Of a stretch of 64,000 nt of DNA, positions 17,082 to 25,264 are shown piece by piece (within the stretch, counting starts at the first letter, position 1; each line of letters starts with the position of its first letter). Location: the NCBI GenBank assembly GCA_964347325.1, contig CAYFYA010000007.1:39506-103505 (forward strand), in the 5' to 3' direction. The notes under the pieces are model-generated. The model had not been told where the DNA came from, did not search any database, and saw only the letters and a program-made list of their open reading frames with translations. Source of the DNA: JAJISG01 sp964347325 (GTDB lineage Archaea > Thermoplasmatota > Thermoplasmata > RBG-16-68-12 > JAJISG01). Position numbers and translations under genes: made by a program.

Positions 17082-18353
17082 CTACGCCTCGAGGGAAGGC
17101 CCTCGGTCGGGCGGTATCCAGCGGCCCCTTCGAGGCAACTCGAGCTCCCTCTCTCGGGCGATCTGCTCTCCCCGGAGGAAGGTTGCTAGAGGGAAGACCG
17201 CTTCCCATCCTTCGAAGGGGGTCCAGCCACAGCGGTAGTGGAGGTCCTTGCCTCTCACCTTCGTAACCTCCCTAGGATCGAAGACGACCACGTCGGCATC
17301 GCCTCCCACGCGGAATTCTCCCTTTCCGCCGAGGCCGAAGAGCTTTGCGGGTGTCGTGCAGAGGGCGTTGACGAGGACCTCCAGAGCCAGCTTACCCCTT
17401 CTGGAGAGTTGGAACATCATCGGATACATCGTCTCTACGTTGGGGGCTCCCGGCGGTGCCGAGGGGAAGTGCGCCTTCTCCTCCAGGGTATGGGGGGCGT
17501 GATCGCTCGCCAGGACATCGATGCGACCCGTTGTGAAGGCCGACCACACGGCCTCTCTGTCCTCCGGGAGTCTGAGGGGCGGGTTGATCTTGCCCAGGGA
17601 TCCGATGGGAGAGCTGGAGTTCAGGAGTAGGTGCATGGGAGTGGCTTCGCAGCTGAAGGGCGACCCGTTCACGGCAGCCAGCCCCGCTCTGGAGGACAGG
17701 TGGGCGATGTGAACTCTGCCTCCGGAAGACGAGGCGATCAGCCTCTCTATGGCAGCTCCCTCCGCCGTGTCTGGCCGTGCTTGACGGTGATCCTGTAGAC
17801 TCCTCTCCTCCATATCCACCAGGCCTCCTGGGTCCTCGGCGTGGACGGAGAGAACCTTTCCCGACGCCTTAAGCACCTCGAGAGCCGTCGGTAGGTCCTC
17901 CCGGGAAAGGCTTGGGCCCTTGAAGCTCTCAGCCATGTACAGCTTGAAGCCGTGACACTCCTCCACCGTCCCCCTAACTCCATCGGCGGAGCTCACGCCG
18001 GCGTACAACCCGAAGTCGACGTTTGCCTTGTGGGATGCCGTCTCACGTTTCTCTCGGAGGGCGGTCCGGGTGGTGCTAGGCGGGATTGTGTTCGGCATGT
18101 CCAAGACCGTTGTGATGCCGCCCACGGCCGCGCTCTCCGTCCCGGTATAGAAGTCCTCCTTGTGGGTGAGGCCGGGCTCACGGAAGTGGACGTGGACATC
18201 GACCGCCCCCGGCAGGAGGATCATGTTGCCGAAGTTCCGCCTCTCGTCGCCGCGAAGCGTCCTCCCTATCTCCTTGATCAGGCCGTCCTCGATTCCGAGG
18301 CAGAGCTGCTGCAGCTCGCCCCGGTAGTAGCCCCTACCTTCGATGACCATCAT
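17082..18353 (-). CDS. pyrC: Dihydroorotase
   Basis: Dihydroorotase closes carbamoyl-aspartate to dihydroorotate in pyrimidine synthesis. The amidohydrolase metal site DVHVHFREPG (about residues 52-61), the MPNT substrate strand and the late ASDHAPH aspartate motif are all present, fitting the class I type. The length is 423 residues. It overlaps the AMMECR1 gene by 20 bp, so the two are co-transcribed. No regulatory site specific to pyrimidines was recognised. Confidence 0.93.
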   Translation of the reverse strand: MMVIEGRGYYRGELQQLCLGIEDGLIKEIGRTLRGDERRNFGNMILLPGAVDVHVHFREPGLTHKEDFYTGTESAAVGGITTVLDMPNTIPPSTTRTALREKRETASHKANVDFGLYAGVSSADGVRGTVEECHGFKLYMAESFKGPSLSREDLPTALEVLKASGKVLSVHAEDPGGLVDMEERSLQDHRQARPDTAEGAAIERLIASSSGGRVHIAHLSSRAGLAAVNGSPFSCEATPMHLLLNSSSPIGSLGKINPPLRLPEDREAVWSAFTTGRIDVLASDHAPHTLEEKAHFPSAPPGAPNVETMYPMMFQLSRRGKLALEVLVNALCTTPAKLFGLGGKGEFRVGGDADVVVFDPREVTKVRGKDLHYRCGWTPFEGWEAVFPLATFLRGEQIARERELELPRRGRWIPPDRGPSLEA

Positions 18354-18954
18354 GGACGGTCCTCAGGTATCTGCGCTCCACAGGACCTCGGGGAGAAACT
18401 TCTCTAAAGACCTCCGCCTGGAAGGTGTAGACCTCCATCCCCGGCTCGAACCACGCGTCGGGAAGAAGCCCCGCCTTGACACACGCCTGGGAGATGAACT
18501 CGGTCGCATCCCAGCCCCACTCGACGGGAACTTGCGGAAGGAGGAGGCCTGCCAGCTGGCCGCGCCTTACAATGAGCCCATCCCTTCCGATGACCACTTG
18601 ATTGGGATAGTCGAGGGGTCGGGCCGACTTCAAGGGCTCGGGGACCGTCAGGAGGCTCACTTCCGCAATCACTCTGGGCAGCTCCTCCGACGCCAGGGGC
18701 GGAAATCGCGGATCGTGGCAGGCTGAGAGCGTGGCCTGTATCACTGCCTGCTCAAGGGGGAAGACTGGATCGTGATATCCGATACAGCCTCTGAGTTCAT
18801 CCTGCGGGTAGGTGTTTATCGTGACGAAGGCACCCGCCTTCTCTGAAAGCCTGTCGGGCAGACGGGGCTTTGCGAGGTCCTCCTTCCCCAGGTGTCCCTC
18901 CATGGTCCACCGCGCCAGTCGGACGGCGGCCTCGCCCTCGTCATCGCCGTACAT
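18334..18954 (-). CDS. AMMECR1 family protein
   Basis: The family hallmark LRGCIGY is present (about residue 55), with the downstream PRFPPL and GWDATEFISQACVKAGL segments expected of AMMECR1. The biochemical function is unknown, although the fold and conserved Cys suggest an enzyme. I choose the ATG at 18954: a minus-strand CTCTATAAGG about 28 bp upstream supports a leaderless start there, and the longer open frame from 19608 lies opposite the CBS-domain gene. The length is 206 residues. It overlaps pyrC. Confidence 0.9.
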   Translation of the reverse strand: MYGDDEGEAAVRLARWTMEGHLGKEDLAKPRLPDRLSEKAGAFVTINTYPQDELRGCIGYHDPVFPLEQAVIQATLSACHDPRFPPLASEELPRVIAEVSLLTVPEPLKSARPLDYPNQVVIGRDGLIVRRGQLAGLLLPQVPVEWGWDATEFISQACVKAGLLPDAWFEPGMEVYTFQAEVFREVSPRGPVERRYLRTVHDGHRR

Positions 18955-19062
18955 CCCGGGAAAGGGACGAGAGATGACCTTATAGAGTTGCCGGGAATCG
19001 GCCCTGGAAACCCGCCAGAAAAGTTTAACTCGCCGTACGGTTTGTTTGACTGTGGTGGACGG

Positions 19063-19590
19063 TTGAAGCAGGCCATCCCCGTGATCGAGATAATGTCCAA
19101 GACCCCCGTCACCATAAGCCCCGAGGCCAGAGTTTCGGAGGCCGCGGGCTTGATGCGGGACAAGGAGCTGGGGAGCTTGCTCGTTGTCTTCGCAACGAAA
19201 CCCGTGGGGATAGTCACGGAGAGGGACCTGGTGACCAAGATCGTGGCGGAGAACAGGGTCCCTGCCGAGGTCAAGGTCGAGGATGTCATGACCTCGCCCG
19301 TGGTGAGCATCGGCCCCTACCAGGAGATCCTCGAGGCTGCCAAGACCATGGCGGACTTGAAGATTCGCCGTCTTGCCGTGGTGGAGGACGACAACCTTGT
19401 GGGACTCATCACGGAGAACGATATCCTCAAGGTGTGGCCTGCCCTCATCGAGATCACTCGCGAGAGGGCTGCCATCGCGGCACCGGCAGAAGGAGTCGGC
19501 GTCGGCTACTGCGAGAACTGCTCCATGTTCTCCGAGGAACTTGCATTGGACAACGGCCAGCTGCTCTGCCCCGATTGCCTGGAAGGGTAG
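19063..19590 (+). CDS. CBS-domain pair protein with C-terminal zinc ribbon
   Basis: Two CBS domains (about residues 8-65 and 72-130) form a Bateman module, which usually senses adenylates. A short C-terminal zinc ribbon follows: CENC then CPDC. The likely start is the TTG at 19063, preceded by GGTGG and about 38 bp after TTTAAC (19023-19028); GTG at 19081 and ATG at 19093 are alternatives. The open frame further upstream runs through the promoter. It lies before a V4R protein and a roadblock protein in the same direction, suggesting a signalling set. Confidence 0.85.
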   Translation: MKQAIPVIEIMSKTPVTISPEARVSEAAGLMRDKELGSLLVVFATKPVGIVTERDLVTKIVAENRVPAEVKVEDVMTSPVVSIGPYQEILEAAKTMADLKIRRLAVVEDDNLVGLITENDILKVWPALIEITRERAAIAAPAEGVGVGYCENCSMFSEELALDNGQLLCPDCLEG

Positions 19591-19657
19591 GCGACCCCCC
19601 CCAAGCAATAATTGCTTCGCAAGGTTTAAGCACCCAAGAGACTAAGAGCGCCCCCGG

Positions 19658-20056
19658 ATGCGGTTTGTCAAGATCTCTCAGCCCGAGATCGAGGCCGTCA
19701 GGAGGCTCTACGAGAGCGTCATGTCGTATGCGTGCCACGGCCTCTTCGTCCACGAGGGTCTGTCCCTGGGGGCGGATATCGCTGAGATGGCCGCCCAGGC
19801 CGGAGACTACTTCCAGTCCTGCCGCCGCATCCTCATTGGCCGAGGCTGGGTCGAGGACGTATCCTTCGAGAGCGATGAGGTTAAGGTGAAGGGGTCCATC
19901 GAGGTGTCCGAGGGGGCCGGAACGGAGACCTGTCATCGCCTCAAGGGCATCCTCTCCAAGATCTACGAAGTGGAGAAGGAGAGGCGGCTGAAGTTCGCCG
20001 AGGCCAAGTGCGTCAGCAACGGGGCGCCTGAGTGCGTCTTCAAGATCGAGGGATGA
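19658..20056 (+). CDS. V4R-domain protein
   Basis: A protein of 132 residues. The C-terminal part (AKCVSNGAPECVFKIEG) matches the cysteine-containing end of V4R (4-vinyl reductase) domains, which bind small hydrophobic molecules or metals. The preceding region fits the conserved GADIAE and GRGWVEDV segments. A TATA-like GGTTTAAG lies near 19621-19628, about 32 bp upstream. The gene is separated by 1 bp from the roadblock gene, so they are co-translated and may act together as a sensor with a small-GTPase partner. Confidence 0.78.
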   Translation: MRFVKISQPEIEAVRRLYESVMSYACHGLFVHEGLSLGADIAEMAAQAGDYFQSCRRILIGRGWVEDVSFESDEVKVKGSIEVSEGAGTETCHRLKGILSKIYEVEKERRLKFAEAKCVSNGAPECVFKIEG

Positions 20057-20057
20057 G

Positions 20058-20405
20058 ATGGCAATGCAAGAGCTGCTGGTAGGGTTGAAAAGGGATCATG
20101 GGGCCTTGGCATCGGCCTTGGTCAGCAGGGATGGGTTGGTGATGGCGGCGGACCTGCCCGAAGAGGTTTCCCAGGAGACCTTCTCCATCATGTGCGCGGC
20201 CATCATGGGTGCTGGTATGACGGCCACGACGGAGCTGGGGAAGACCTCCCCGGATCGTATCGCCTTGAGGTCTTCAGACGTACGTATCCTGATATACGCC
20301 GCAGGGCGGAAGTCTATGCTGGTGGTGGTTCTGCCGCCTGAGAGCGATCTGGATGCCGTGGACAGGGTAGGGCGTGAGATTGCTCAGAAAGTGGCCGAGG
20401 CCTAG
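20058..20405 (+). CDS. Roadblock/LC7-domain protein
   Basis: A small alpha/beta protein of 115 residues with the roadblock/LC7 pattern: an N-terminal helix, LVSRDGLVMAADLPE, a central helix (IMCAAIMGAGM) and SVLVVVLP-like strands. Such proteins regulate Ras-like GTPases or scaffold dimers; no GTPase gene is adjacent. It follows the V4R gene by one base. The exact partner is unknown. Confidence 0.85.
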   Translation: MAMQELLVGLKRDHGALASALVSRDGLVMAADLPEEVSQETFSIMCAAIMGAGMTATTELGKTSPDRIALRSSDVRILIYAAGRKSMLVVVLPPESDLDAVDRVGREIAQKVAEA

Positions 20406-20465
20406 TCGCGAAGCTTATTTACGGCTCGAGTCTCTCCTTCCTGCGGGGCCCGTGGTCTAGTGGTT

Positions 20466-20483
20466 TGCCTGTGAGGCCCATAG
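20466..20483 (+). other. Predicted D-loop intron of tRNA-Val (18 nt)
   Basis: Removal restores a standard D-arm. The intron forms a GCCT-GTG-AGGC hairpin. Exon GTGG pairs with intron CCAT, flanked by 3-nt bulges TTT and AGA, each cut after the second base, as expected for the archaeal splicing endonuclease. Confidence 0.75.
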
Positions 20484-20500
20484 ATGACGCCACCCTTACA

Positions 20501-20514
20501 ATCCCGCATAGGAG
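20501..20514 (+). other. Predicted anticodon-loop intron of tRNA-Val (14 nt)
   Basis: The intron lies at the canonical position 37/38. Exon CTTA pairs with intron TAGG; bulges CAA and AGA carry the cut sites. This is a minimal bulge-helix-loop form, because the intron is too short for a long inner helix. Confidence 0.8.
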
Positions 20515-20560
20515 AGGTGGAGGTCGTCGGTTCGAACCCGACCGGGCCCATCCTCCTCCC

Positions 20561-21340
20561 TCAGTCTGAATCCATCTCGAGGCTCTCGCCCTCGCCCTCT
20601 ACCATCATGTCCTGCAGCTTGCCGAGGTGAGTGCCGTCCAGAAGGTACACCTGGGCCTTCTCCATCCTGACGACTTTCGAGTTGACAATGGGTCCCAATC
20701 GTCGACTCCCCGTCTCGTTCATCGTGGTCCCACCGGAGAACTCGTTGAAGGCTGGGACGATGACCAGCTCCTCCGGTAGCCTTGGGTAACGATCCAAGGT
20801 GCCTGAGAAACCGGCCCGAATCCAGCATCGCTGGATGTTCCTGAAACCCAGACCATCCCGAAACATGATGGTCGGGTGGTTGTGGCCTATGATCAGCGTA
20901 GGGGCCTCCATGACGTCCTCTGAGGGCCATGCGTGGCCATGGGTCAGTCCCACATCGCCGAGGCGAACACCCTGGGCATCGTGGAGGGTGACCCACCGAG
21001 GTAGGAAGTTGGCGATGCCTCCATCGTGGTTCCCCAGGACTAGGTGGGCCTCCTTTGCTCGTCCCTCCAATCGGTCGAAGAACCGGGGCACCTCGCGTCT
21101 CTCGAGACCTGAGGACCTCGGGAATTGGTGCTTCAGGTCGCCCAAGATGACCACCCTTGCCGGCTGCACCTCCTCCAGCAGCGTCAGCACCTCGTCCCCC
21201 ATCTTCTTCGCTTGGCTGGGAAGCGTGAAGCCGGCTTGCCTCAATTCCTCCTCCTTGCCTATGTGGAGGTCGGCGATGACGAGGCTGTCGCCGGCCATGA
21301 GGGCAGGTCTGTCGGGAAGCGGGTGTATGCTGGGTTCCAT
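20561..21340 (-). CDS. Calcineurin-like metallophosphoesterase
   Basis: The dimetal phosphoesterase motifs are in order: ADLHIG (about residue 24), GDLKH, LGNHDGG, THGHAWP and IGHNHPT. The length is 259 residues. It resembles archaeal phosphoesterases related to the LHR-associated MPE family, in which the order DLHIGKE...GNHD...GHNHP is usual; a role on nucleic-acid ends is possible, but no helicase neighbour is present. A TATA-like TAATAAGG lies about 33 bp upstream. Confidence 0.88.
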   Translation of the reverse strand: MEPSIHPLPDRPALMAGDSLVIADLHIGKEEELRQAGFTLPSQAKKMGDEVLTLLEEVQPARVVILGDLKHQFPRSSGLERREVPRFFDRLEGRAKEAHLVLGNHDGGIANFLPRWVTLHDAQGVRLGDVGLTHGHAWPSEDVMEAPTLIIGHNHPTIMFRDGLGFRNIQRCWIRAGFSGTLDRYPRLPEELVIVPAFNEFSGGTTMNETGSRRLGPIVNSKVVRMEKAQVYLLDGTHLGKLQDMMVEGEGESLEMDSD

Positions 21341-21401
21341 GGACTGGGATCTGACTTCCTCACGGCGACGGGTCCTTATTACCTTGGCGGCGCCTTGGAC
21401 C

Positions 21402-22361
21402 CTAGATGAGGATTCCCACTCCGACGCCAGCTGTTGCCAGAATGCCGAAGACCACCGTCAGCCCTATCGTCCCGGCGTTGGATGGGATGAGGGCCATGGG
21501 ATCCGCGTAGTTTTCCCTCAGTCCTCGGCAGGCCTTCACCGCCATGGGGATCGTGAGGAAGGTCAGGAGGACGGGCCACGGAACGCCGAACAGCACCACC
21601 CCGAGCACGACGGCCACGTAGGCCACGGCGATGAGGGAAATGTAGACGCGAATCGAAGCCTCGTAGCCGAGGCGAGCCATAAGCGTCCTCTTACCGACCG
21701 CCAGATCCGCCTCCACATCCGGGAACTCGTTGATCCAAAGGATCGCCGCCACCAGGGATCCGATGGCGACGGATAGGAGGAGCGGGCCCAAGTCGATGCG
21801 CAGGGTGAGGACGAAGTAGGTTCCCATGACTATCAATGGACCGAAGCTGAGCCCCACGATTAGCTCCCCCACCCCTAGGTAGGCGAGCCGAATCGGAGGT
21901 GCGACGTAGAAGAAGACGGCAAAGACGCCGATGAGACCGATCCACAGGAGGGTGAGACCGACCTGGGCCACCAGATAGAGGCCGATGATAGACGCCAGGA
22001 TGAGGAAGGTCAGGGCAACGACTAGGTGTGCGTTGACGCTCAGGACACCCTGAGTGAGAACGCGACCTCCCCCCGCGAAAGGGTTCTGGTGCCGGACCCG
22101 CAGGTCGTTCCCACTTCTGAAGTCGAAGTTATCGTTGAGCATGTTGGCGGCTAGTTGGGCCGCGACAGCTCCGACAAGAACCAAGAAGAAGAGGTCGAGG
22201 CGGAACGAGAGACCACCGATTCCACTACCGTCGGTTAGACGAAGGAGGGAGAAGGTGGCCCCCAGGGCAACCGGAATTATCGAAGCGACCAAGAACGGCG
22301 CCCGAAGAGCCTGTACCCAGAGCCGTCCCCTGCTAGCCTCTGACATATCTCCACGCCTCAT
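21402..22361 (-). CDS. UbiA-family prenyltransferase (MenA-like)
   Basis: An integral membrane prenyltransferase of 319 residues with about eight to nine helices. The first aspartate motif is in NMLNDNFDFRSGND (about 72-85) and the second in NEFPDVEADLAVGK (about 190-203). The sequence looks like the MenA branch (1,4-dihydroxy-2-naphthoate polyprenyltransferase), which would point to menaquinone-type quinones, but other UbiA roles such as lipid or heme prenylation remain possible. The start overlaps the stop of the PAS gene (ATGA), so they are coupled. Confidence 0.85.
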   Translation of the reverse strand: MRRGDMSEASRGRLWVQALRAPFLVASIIPVALGATFSLLRLTDGSGIGGLSFRLDLFFLVLVGAVAAQLAANMLNDNFDFRSGNDLRVRHQNPFAGGGRVLTQGVLSVNAHLVVALTFLILASIIGLYLVAQVGLTLLWIGLIGVFAVFFYVAPPIRLAYLGVGELIVGLSFGPLIVMGTYFVLTLRIDLGPLLLSVAIGSLVAAILWINEFPDVEADLAVGKRTLMARLGYEASIRVYISLIAVAYVAVVLGVVLFGVPWPVLLTFLTIPMAVKACRGLRENYADPMALIPSNAGTIGLTVVFGILATAGVGVGILI

Positions 22362-22714
22362 TCGAGAGGCCGGGTTATGCCCATGTAACCGACGAGGTTA
22401 CCTCCTCGATGGATTGGTCGAACGGCGAGGCGGGCGGGGAACTGAGACCCACCCTTCTTCACGAGAACGACCTCCTCCTCGAAGAGCCCCTCCTCCACAG
22501 CGGTCTTGAGGAGGCGGGGGACGAGTTCTTCCACCTTTTCCGGTGGGTGGAACACGGCCACCGACAGCTTGCCGATGACCTCGCTCGGTTGGTAGCCGAA
22601 GAGCCTCTCAGCCCCCCTGGAGAACGTCTCCACCATTCCCTCTAGGTCACACGTGATCACGGAGGTCGCTTGCTCCATTTCTTCCTGGCTGAAACCCTCG
22701 GCAGCAGTTCCCAC
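22358..22714 (-). CDS. Single PAS-domain protein
   Basis: One PAS domain (about residues 15-115) with the typical GMVETFSRGAERLFGYQPSEVIGK start and a PAC-like end (GGNLVGYMGITR). There is no kinase, HTH or other output domain. The open frame starts at 22774, but its first codons contain the TATA box (22746-22752), so I prefer the GTG at 22714, which lies about 35 bp from that box. It is coupled by ATGA to the UbiA gene. The ligand is unknown; it may sense redox or a quinone. Confidence 0.78.
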   Translation of the reverse strand: MGTAAEGFSQEEMEQATSVITCDLEGMVETFSRGAERLFGYQPSEVIGKLSVAVFHPPEKVEELVPRLLKTAVEEGLFEEEVVLVKKGGSQFPARLAVRPIHRGGNLVGYMGITRPLE

Positions 22715-22745
22715 GATGAACCCTCGGGGGGTCCAGACGCGGGGC

Positions 22746-22752
22746 TTATATG
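22746..22752. promoter_or_regulatory. Shared TATA element of PAS-ubiA and HTH-10 genes
   Basis: The element reads TTATATG on the plus strand and CATATAA on the minus strand. The plus-strand gene starts 34 bp to the right of the element's centre and the best minus-strand start is 35 bp to the left, so one element may serve both directions. Confidence 0.5.
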
Positions 22753-22782
22753 GGATTGGCGGTTTACCTATCAACCCATTTC

Positions 22783-23454
22783 ATGCGCAAGGTGACGATT
22801 AGAATCCCGACGGAGGCCCTGGTACAGCTGGGCATGCTCTCTGACCGCTTCTTCGAACACAACGAGTCCTTGGAGCTGCTGACCACCTTCACCGCCGGGG
22901 AGTCCGTCTCCCAAATAGTCCTCATCAAGCGACGAGGCTCCCTGCCCCTAGATAGGGAGATCGAAGAGCGGCGGGGGGAGCTGCTTGATCGCTACGCCCT
23001 CCAGGGGTTCGAGGTGCTTCGCCGAGACGCTGGATCCAACGAGGTAACAGCGCTCATCACCAGGCCTATACCGAAGGACCTCGCCTCCCTCCTCCAAGAG
23101 CTGGGTTCAGAGGTCGTTCCCGCACGCCCCTTCGTCGTCGAACCGGAGGAGACCGTGGCCTCCTTCTTCGCCTCGGAGGAGAGGCTCCGCACGGTTCACG
23201 CCTTGCTAAACGGCCTAAACATACCCTTCGAGGTGGAGGCCGTCCAAGCTTTCCAGGGTGAGGAGGCGCCGCTGGCCATGCTCACAGAGAGACAGCGGGG
23301 AATCCTTCAGCTTGCCTACAGACTCGGGTACTACGATACGCCCGCACGGACGACCCTGAGTCGGATCGCTAACCTGGCCGGAGTTAGTCGCGCCGCTGTG
23401 AGCAAGACCTTGCGACGTGCGCAGGCGCGCCTGCTGGCGACGGTGATGCGGTAG
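22783..23454 (+). CDS. HTH-10 (bacterioopsin-activator type) regulator
   Basis: The last 55 residues (LTERQRGILQLAYRLGYYDTP, then the helix-turn-helix NLAGVSRAAVSKTLRRA) are an HTH-10 domain, known from the haloarchaeal Bat family. The N-terminal 165 residues are an alpha/beta sensor-like region of no known motif. I start at the ATG at 22783; the longer frame starts within the TATA region. The length is 223 residues. The divergent PAS gene shares the promoter region and may be a target. Confidence 0.87.
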   Translation: MRKVTIRIPTEALVQLGMLSDRFFEHNESLELLTTFTAGESVSQIVLIKRRGSLPLDREIEERRGELLDRYALQGFEVLRRDAGSNEVTALITRPIPKDLASLLQELGSEVVPARPFVVEPEETVASFFASEERLRTVHALLNGLNIPFEVEAVQAFQGEEAPLAMLTERQRGILQLAYRLGYYDTPARTTLSRIANLAGVSRAAVSKTLRRAQARLLATVMR

Positions 23455-23461
23455 AGGCTGG

Positions 23462-24754
23462 TCAACCGAAGATGACCCTGGGGGCCGCGTCTTGGACCCC
23501 CGATGTATGGCGGGGGTCGCAGGCGACCATCAAGGCCCAGTCGACCGTCTCTCGAATGTGGAGGGCCTTCGCCAGGCTACTCACCTTCCTGAAGGGGGCT
23601 ACGCGCCCCTCTTCCCAGACCTTAAGGTCCACCTTGGATATCCGGGGCTCAGTCACGAGGAGTTCGGGGGCTGGGATGTCCACGATGACCTTTCCAGCGG
23701 GGATGCCGGCCCTACGGCAGATTGTGTCCTCCACCCTCAACCTCCGGCCTGGATCGGTCAACTGCTCGAGGCGCTCGGCTTCCTCCCTGCTCAACTCGTT
23801 CCTCTCCCTCGTGACCGCCCTCTTGTACAGCCTTCTGTACTTCAGTCTGAGAACAGAATCCCTCTGGAGCTCGCCTCTCTTCAGGAGCCACGACAGAAGC
23901 TCTGCATCGGTCATGAATCGTACCAGGCCCAGATCGTCCTTCGCCCGTTCGACAGCTCGAGAGAGCATGGTCTCGGCGATCCTGACCGTCTTGTGGAAGT
24001 ACACGGAAGTGTACATGAGGCCTCGAGCCACGAGGGTGCCCTCGACGGCGCTCAATCCCTTCCTGTCAACAACTAGACCTCCATCCGCCACCCGGAAGGT
24101 GTCCAGGAGGCGGGGAAGGTCGATGATTCCATGGGCGACTCCTGTGTATTGGGCGTCTCTTAGCAGGAAATCGATTTGGTCGGCATCAAGGACTCCGTGG
24201 ATGATGTGACCCAGGTACGCCTTATCCCTCGCCTTGGCTTCCGCCCCTGGGGCAGCAAGGGGGCCAATATCCGGTGAGCCTCTAATGAGTTCGGCTACCT
24301 CCCTCGGTTCTAGGCCCCACTTCTCCAGGATAATCGGAACCCGAGGAGGTTCGCTGATAGAGGCCCGCTCCCCCTCCTGCACGCTGTCCGCCTCGCCGAG
24401 AATGATGCGCTTGGTGATCTCCATGTGGTCTACACCTGTCTTCTGCTCGAAGACCCGCTCTAGCGTGTGGGAGAAGGGGCCGTGGCCCACGTCGTGAAGA
24501 AGGGCCGCCGTTGACACGATGTCGATCTCCTCCTGCGGCAGCCCGAGGTTGGAGGCGATCTGCTTGGCGACATGATAGGTGCCCAAGCTGTGTTCCAGGC
24601 GGGTATGGTTTGCCCCAGGGAAGACGAGGTAGGTCAGTCCGAGCTGTCGGATGGCGTTCAGGCGCTGCAGCTCCGGCGTCTCGAGGAGGTCCAGGGCGAC
24701 ACCCTCGGCCCGTATCGAGCCGTGTACGGTGTCATTGATGGTCTTGAAGGCCAT
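23462..24754 (-). CDS. HD-domain phosphohydrolase (SAMHD1/dGTPase-like)
   Basis: The N-terminal HD domain contains the metal ligands H...HD...D: NHTRLEHSLGTYHVA, LLHDVGHGPFSH and the later DADQIDFLLRDA (about residues 140-195). The C-terminal half is helical, as in the SAMHD1-like group. The family includes dNTP triphosphohydrolases, but archaeal members are mostly uncharacterised, so the substrate is uncertain. The length is 430 residues. It is convergent with the HTH-10 gene. Confidence 0.88.
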   Translation of the reverse strand: MAFKTINDTVHGSIRAEGVALDLLETPELQRLNAIRQLGLTYLVFPGANHTRLEHSLGTYHVAKQIASNLGLPQEEIDIVSTAALLHDVGHGPFSHTLERVFEQKTGVDHMEITKRIILGEADSVQEGERASISEPPRVPIILEKWGLEPREVAELIRGSPDIGPLAAPGAEAKARDKAYLGHIIHGVLDADQIDFLLRDAQYTGVAHGIIDLPRLLDTFRVADGGLVVDRKGLSAVEGTLVARGLMYTSVYFHKTVRIAETMLSRAVERAKDDLGLVRFMTDAELLSWLLKRGELQRDSVLRLKYRRLYKRAVTRERNELSREEAERLEQLTDPGRRLRVEDTICRRAGIPAGKVIVDIPAPELLVTEPRISKVDLKVWEEGRVAPFRKVSSLAKALHIRETVDWALMVACDPRHTSGVQDAAPRVIFG

Positions 24755-24877
24755 TGTCGATTCAACCGTGACCGAGTAGAAATGTCTTTGCGGTGCACGC
24801 AGGGCGCATGATCGGGCTGCGGCCCTGGCCTGCCTGCACGCGCAGCGTTAAATACGAACCCTCGGATGATTGAGAGG

Positions 24878-24949
24878 GCCGGGGTAACAGAGTGGCCATG
24901 TGACCGCCTGCAGAGCGGTTTTACGGGGGTTCGATTCCCTCCCCCGGCA
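24878..24949 (+). tRNA. trnC: tRNA-Cys(GCA)
   Basis: A complete 72-nt cloverleaf: acceptor GCCGGGG/CCCCGGC with discriminator A, anticodon stem ACCGC/GCGGT with loop CTGCAGA giving GCA, and T-loop TTCGATT. No intron and no encoded CCA. A TATA-like TTAAATAC at 24848-24855 lies about 26 bp upstream. Confidence 0.95.
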
Positions 24950-24954
24950 TGTGC

Positions 24955-25264
24955 TTTTGGTTAGGTTCCTCCCACACATGACCATGGCTCTGTGGAGCAT
25001 CGTCAGAGTCCTAAATGCATCTCCCGGCAGGGGGTTGTCTGCTAGGTCGAGCAGTGGCTCAAGAAGGCGTTCGGCCTCGGGGCGGGGTCCTGACCTTCCA
25101 GTCTCCAGGGACAAATCCTGACCCATGATGGGCAAGTGGGTTTCGCCAAGTCTGACGACCGGTGGCCTGAACCAGTCCTCGTATTTGCTCGTGAAACGGC
25201 GTGTCCCGAATCGTACTGATCCAATCCTCGGCTCGTCGGGGAGTGCCATTGGGGAGCTTGACGA
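24955..25264 (-). other. Stretch without a convincing gene; possible decayed ORF
   Basis: About 310 bp between tRNA-Cys and a membrane protein gene. On the minus strand, two overlapping frames each look partly protein-like. One starts near 25307 (LLIVKLPNGTPRRAEDWIS). The other lies between about 25249 and 24960 (TSKYEDWFRPPVVRLGETHL) and then continues as antisense of the tRNA. The good-looking part switches frame around 25200, as expected for a frameshifted remnant. No family is recognised and no intact gene can be defended. Confidence 0.2.

Larger units (their letters stand above)
20446..20550 (+). tRNA. trnV: tRNA-Val(TAC) with two introns
   Basis: The acceptor stem GGGCCCG/CGGGCCC, the TTCGAAC T-loop and the anticodon stem CCACC/GGTGG with loop CTTACAA give anticodon TAC. 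To make a normal cloverleaf, two insertions must be removed: 18 nt in the D-loop (20466-20483) and 14 nt after position 37 (20501-20514). Both can form bulge-helix-bulge-like structures, with 4-bp central helices GTGG/CCAT and CTTA/TAGG. The mature RNA would be 73 nt. CCA is not encoded. A TATA-like TTATTTA lies at about 20416-20422. Confidence 0.9.

Noticed and set aside
18955..19608. N-terminal extension of the AMMECR1 frame
   Set aside because: It lies opposite the CBS-domain gene and includes the AMMECR1 promoter; the ATG at 18954 fits homologues and the TATA distance.
24848..25249. Minus-strand 133-codon frame running through tRNA-Cys
   Set aside because: Its C-terminal part is the reverse complement of the tRNA, a common false protein; only the upstream part is kept as a possible remnant.
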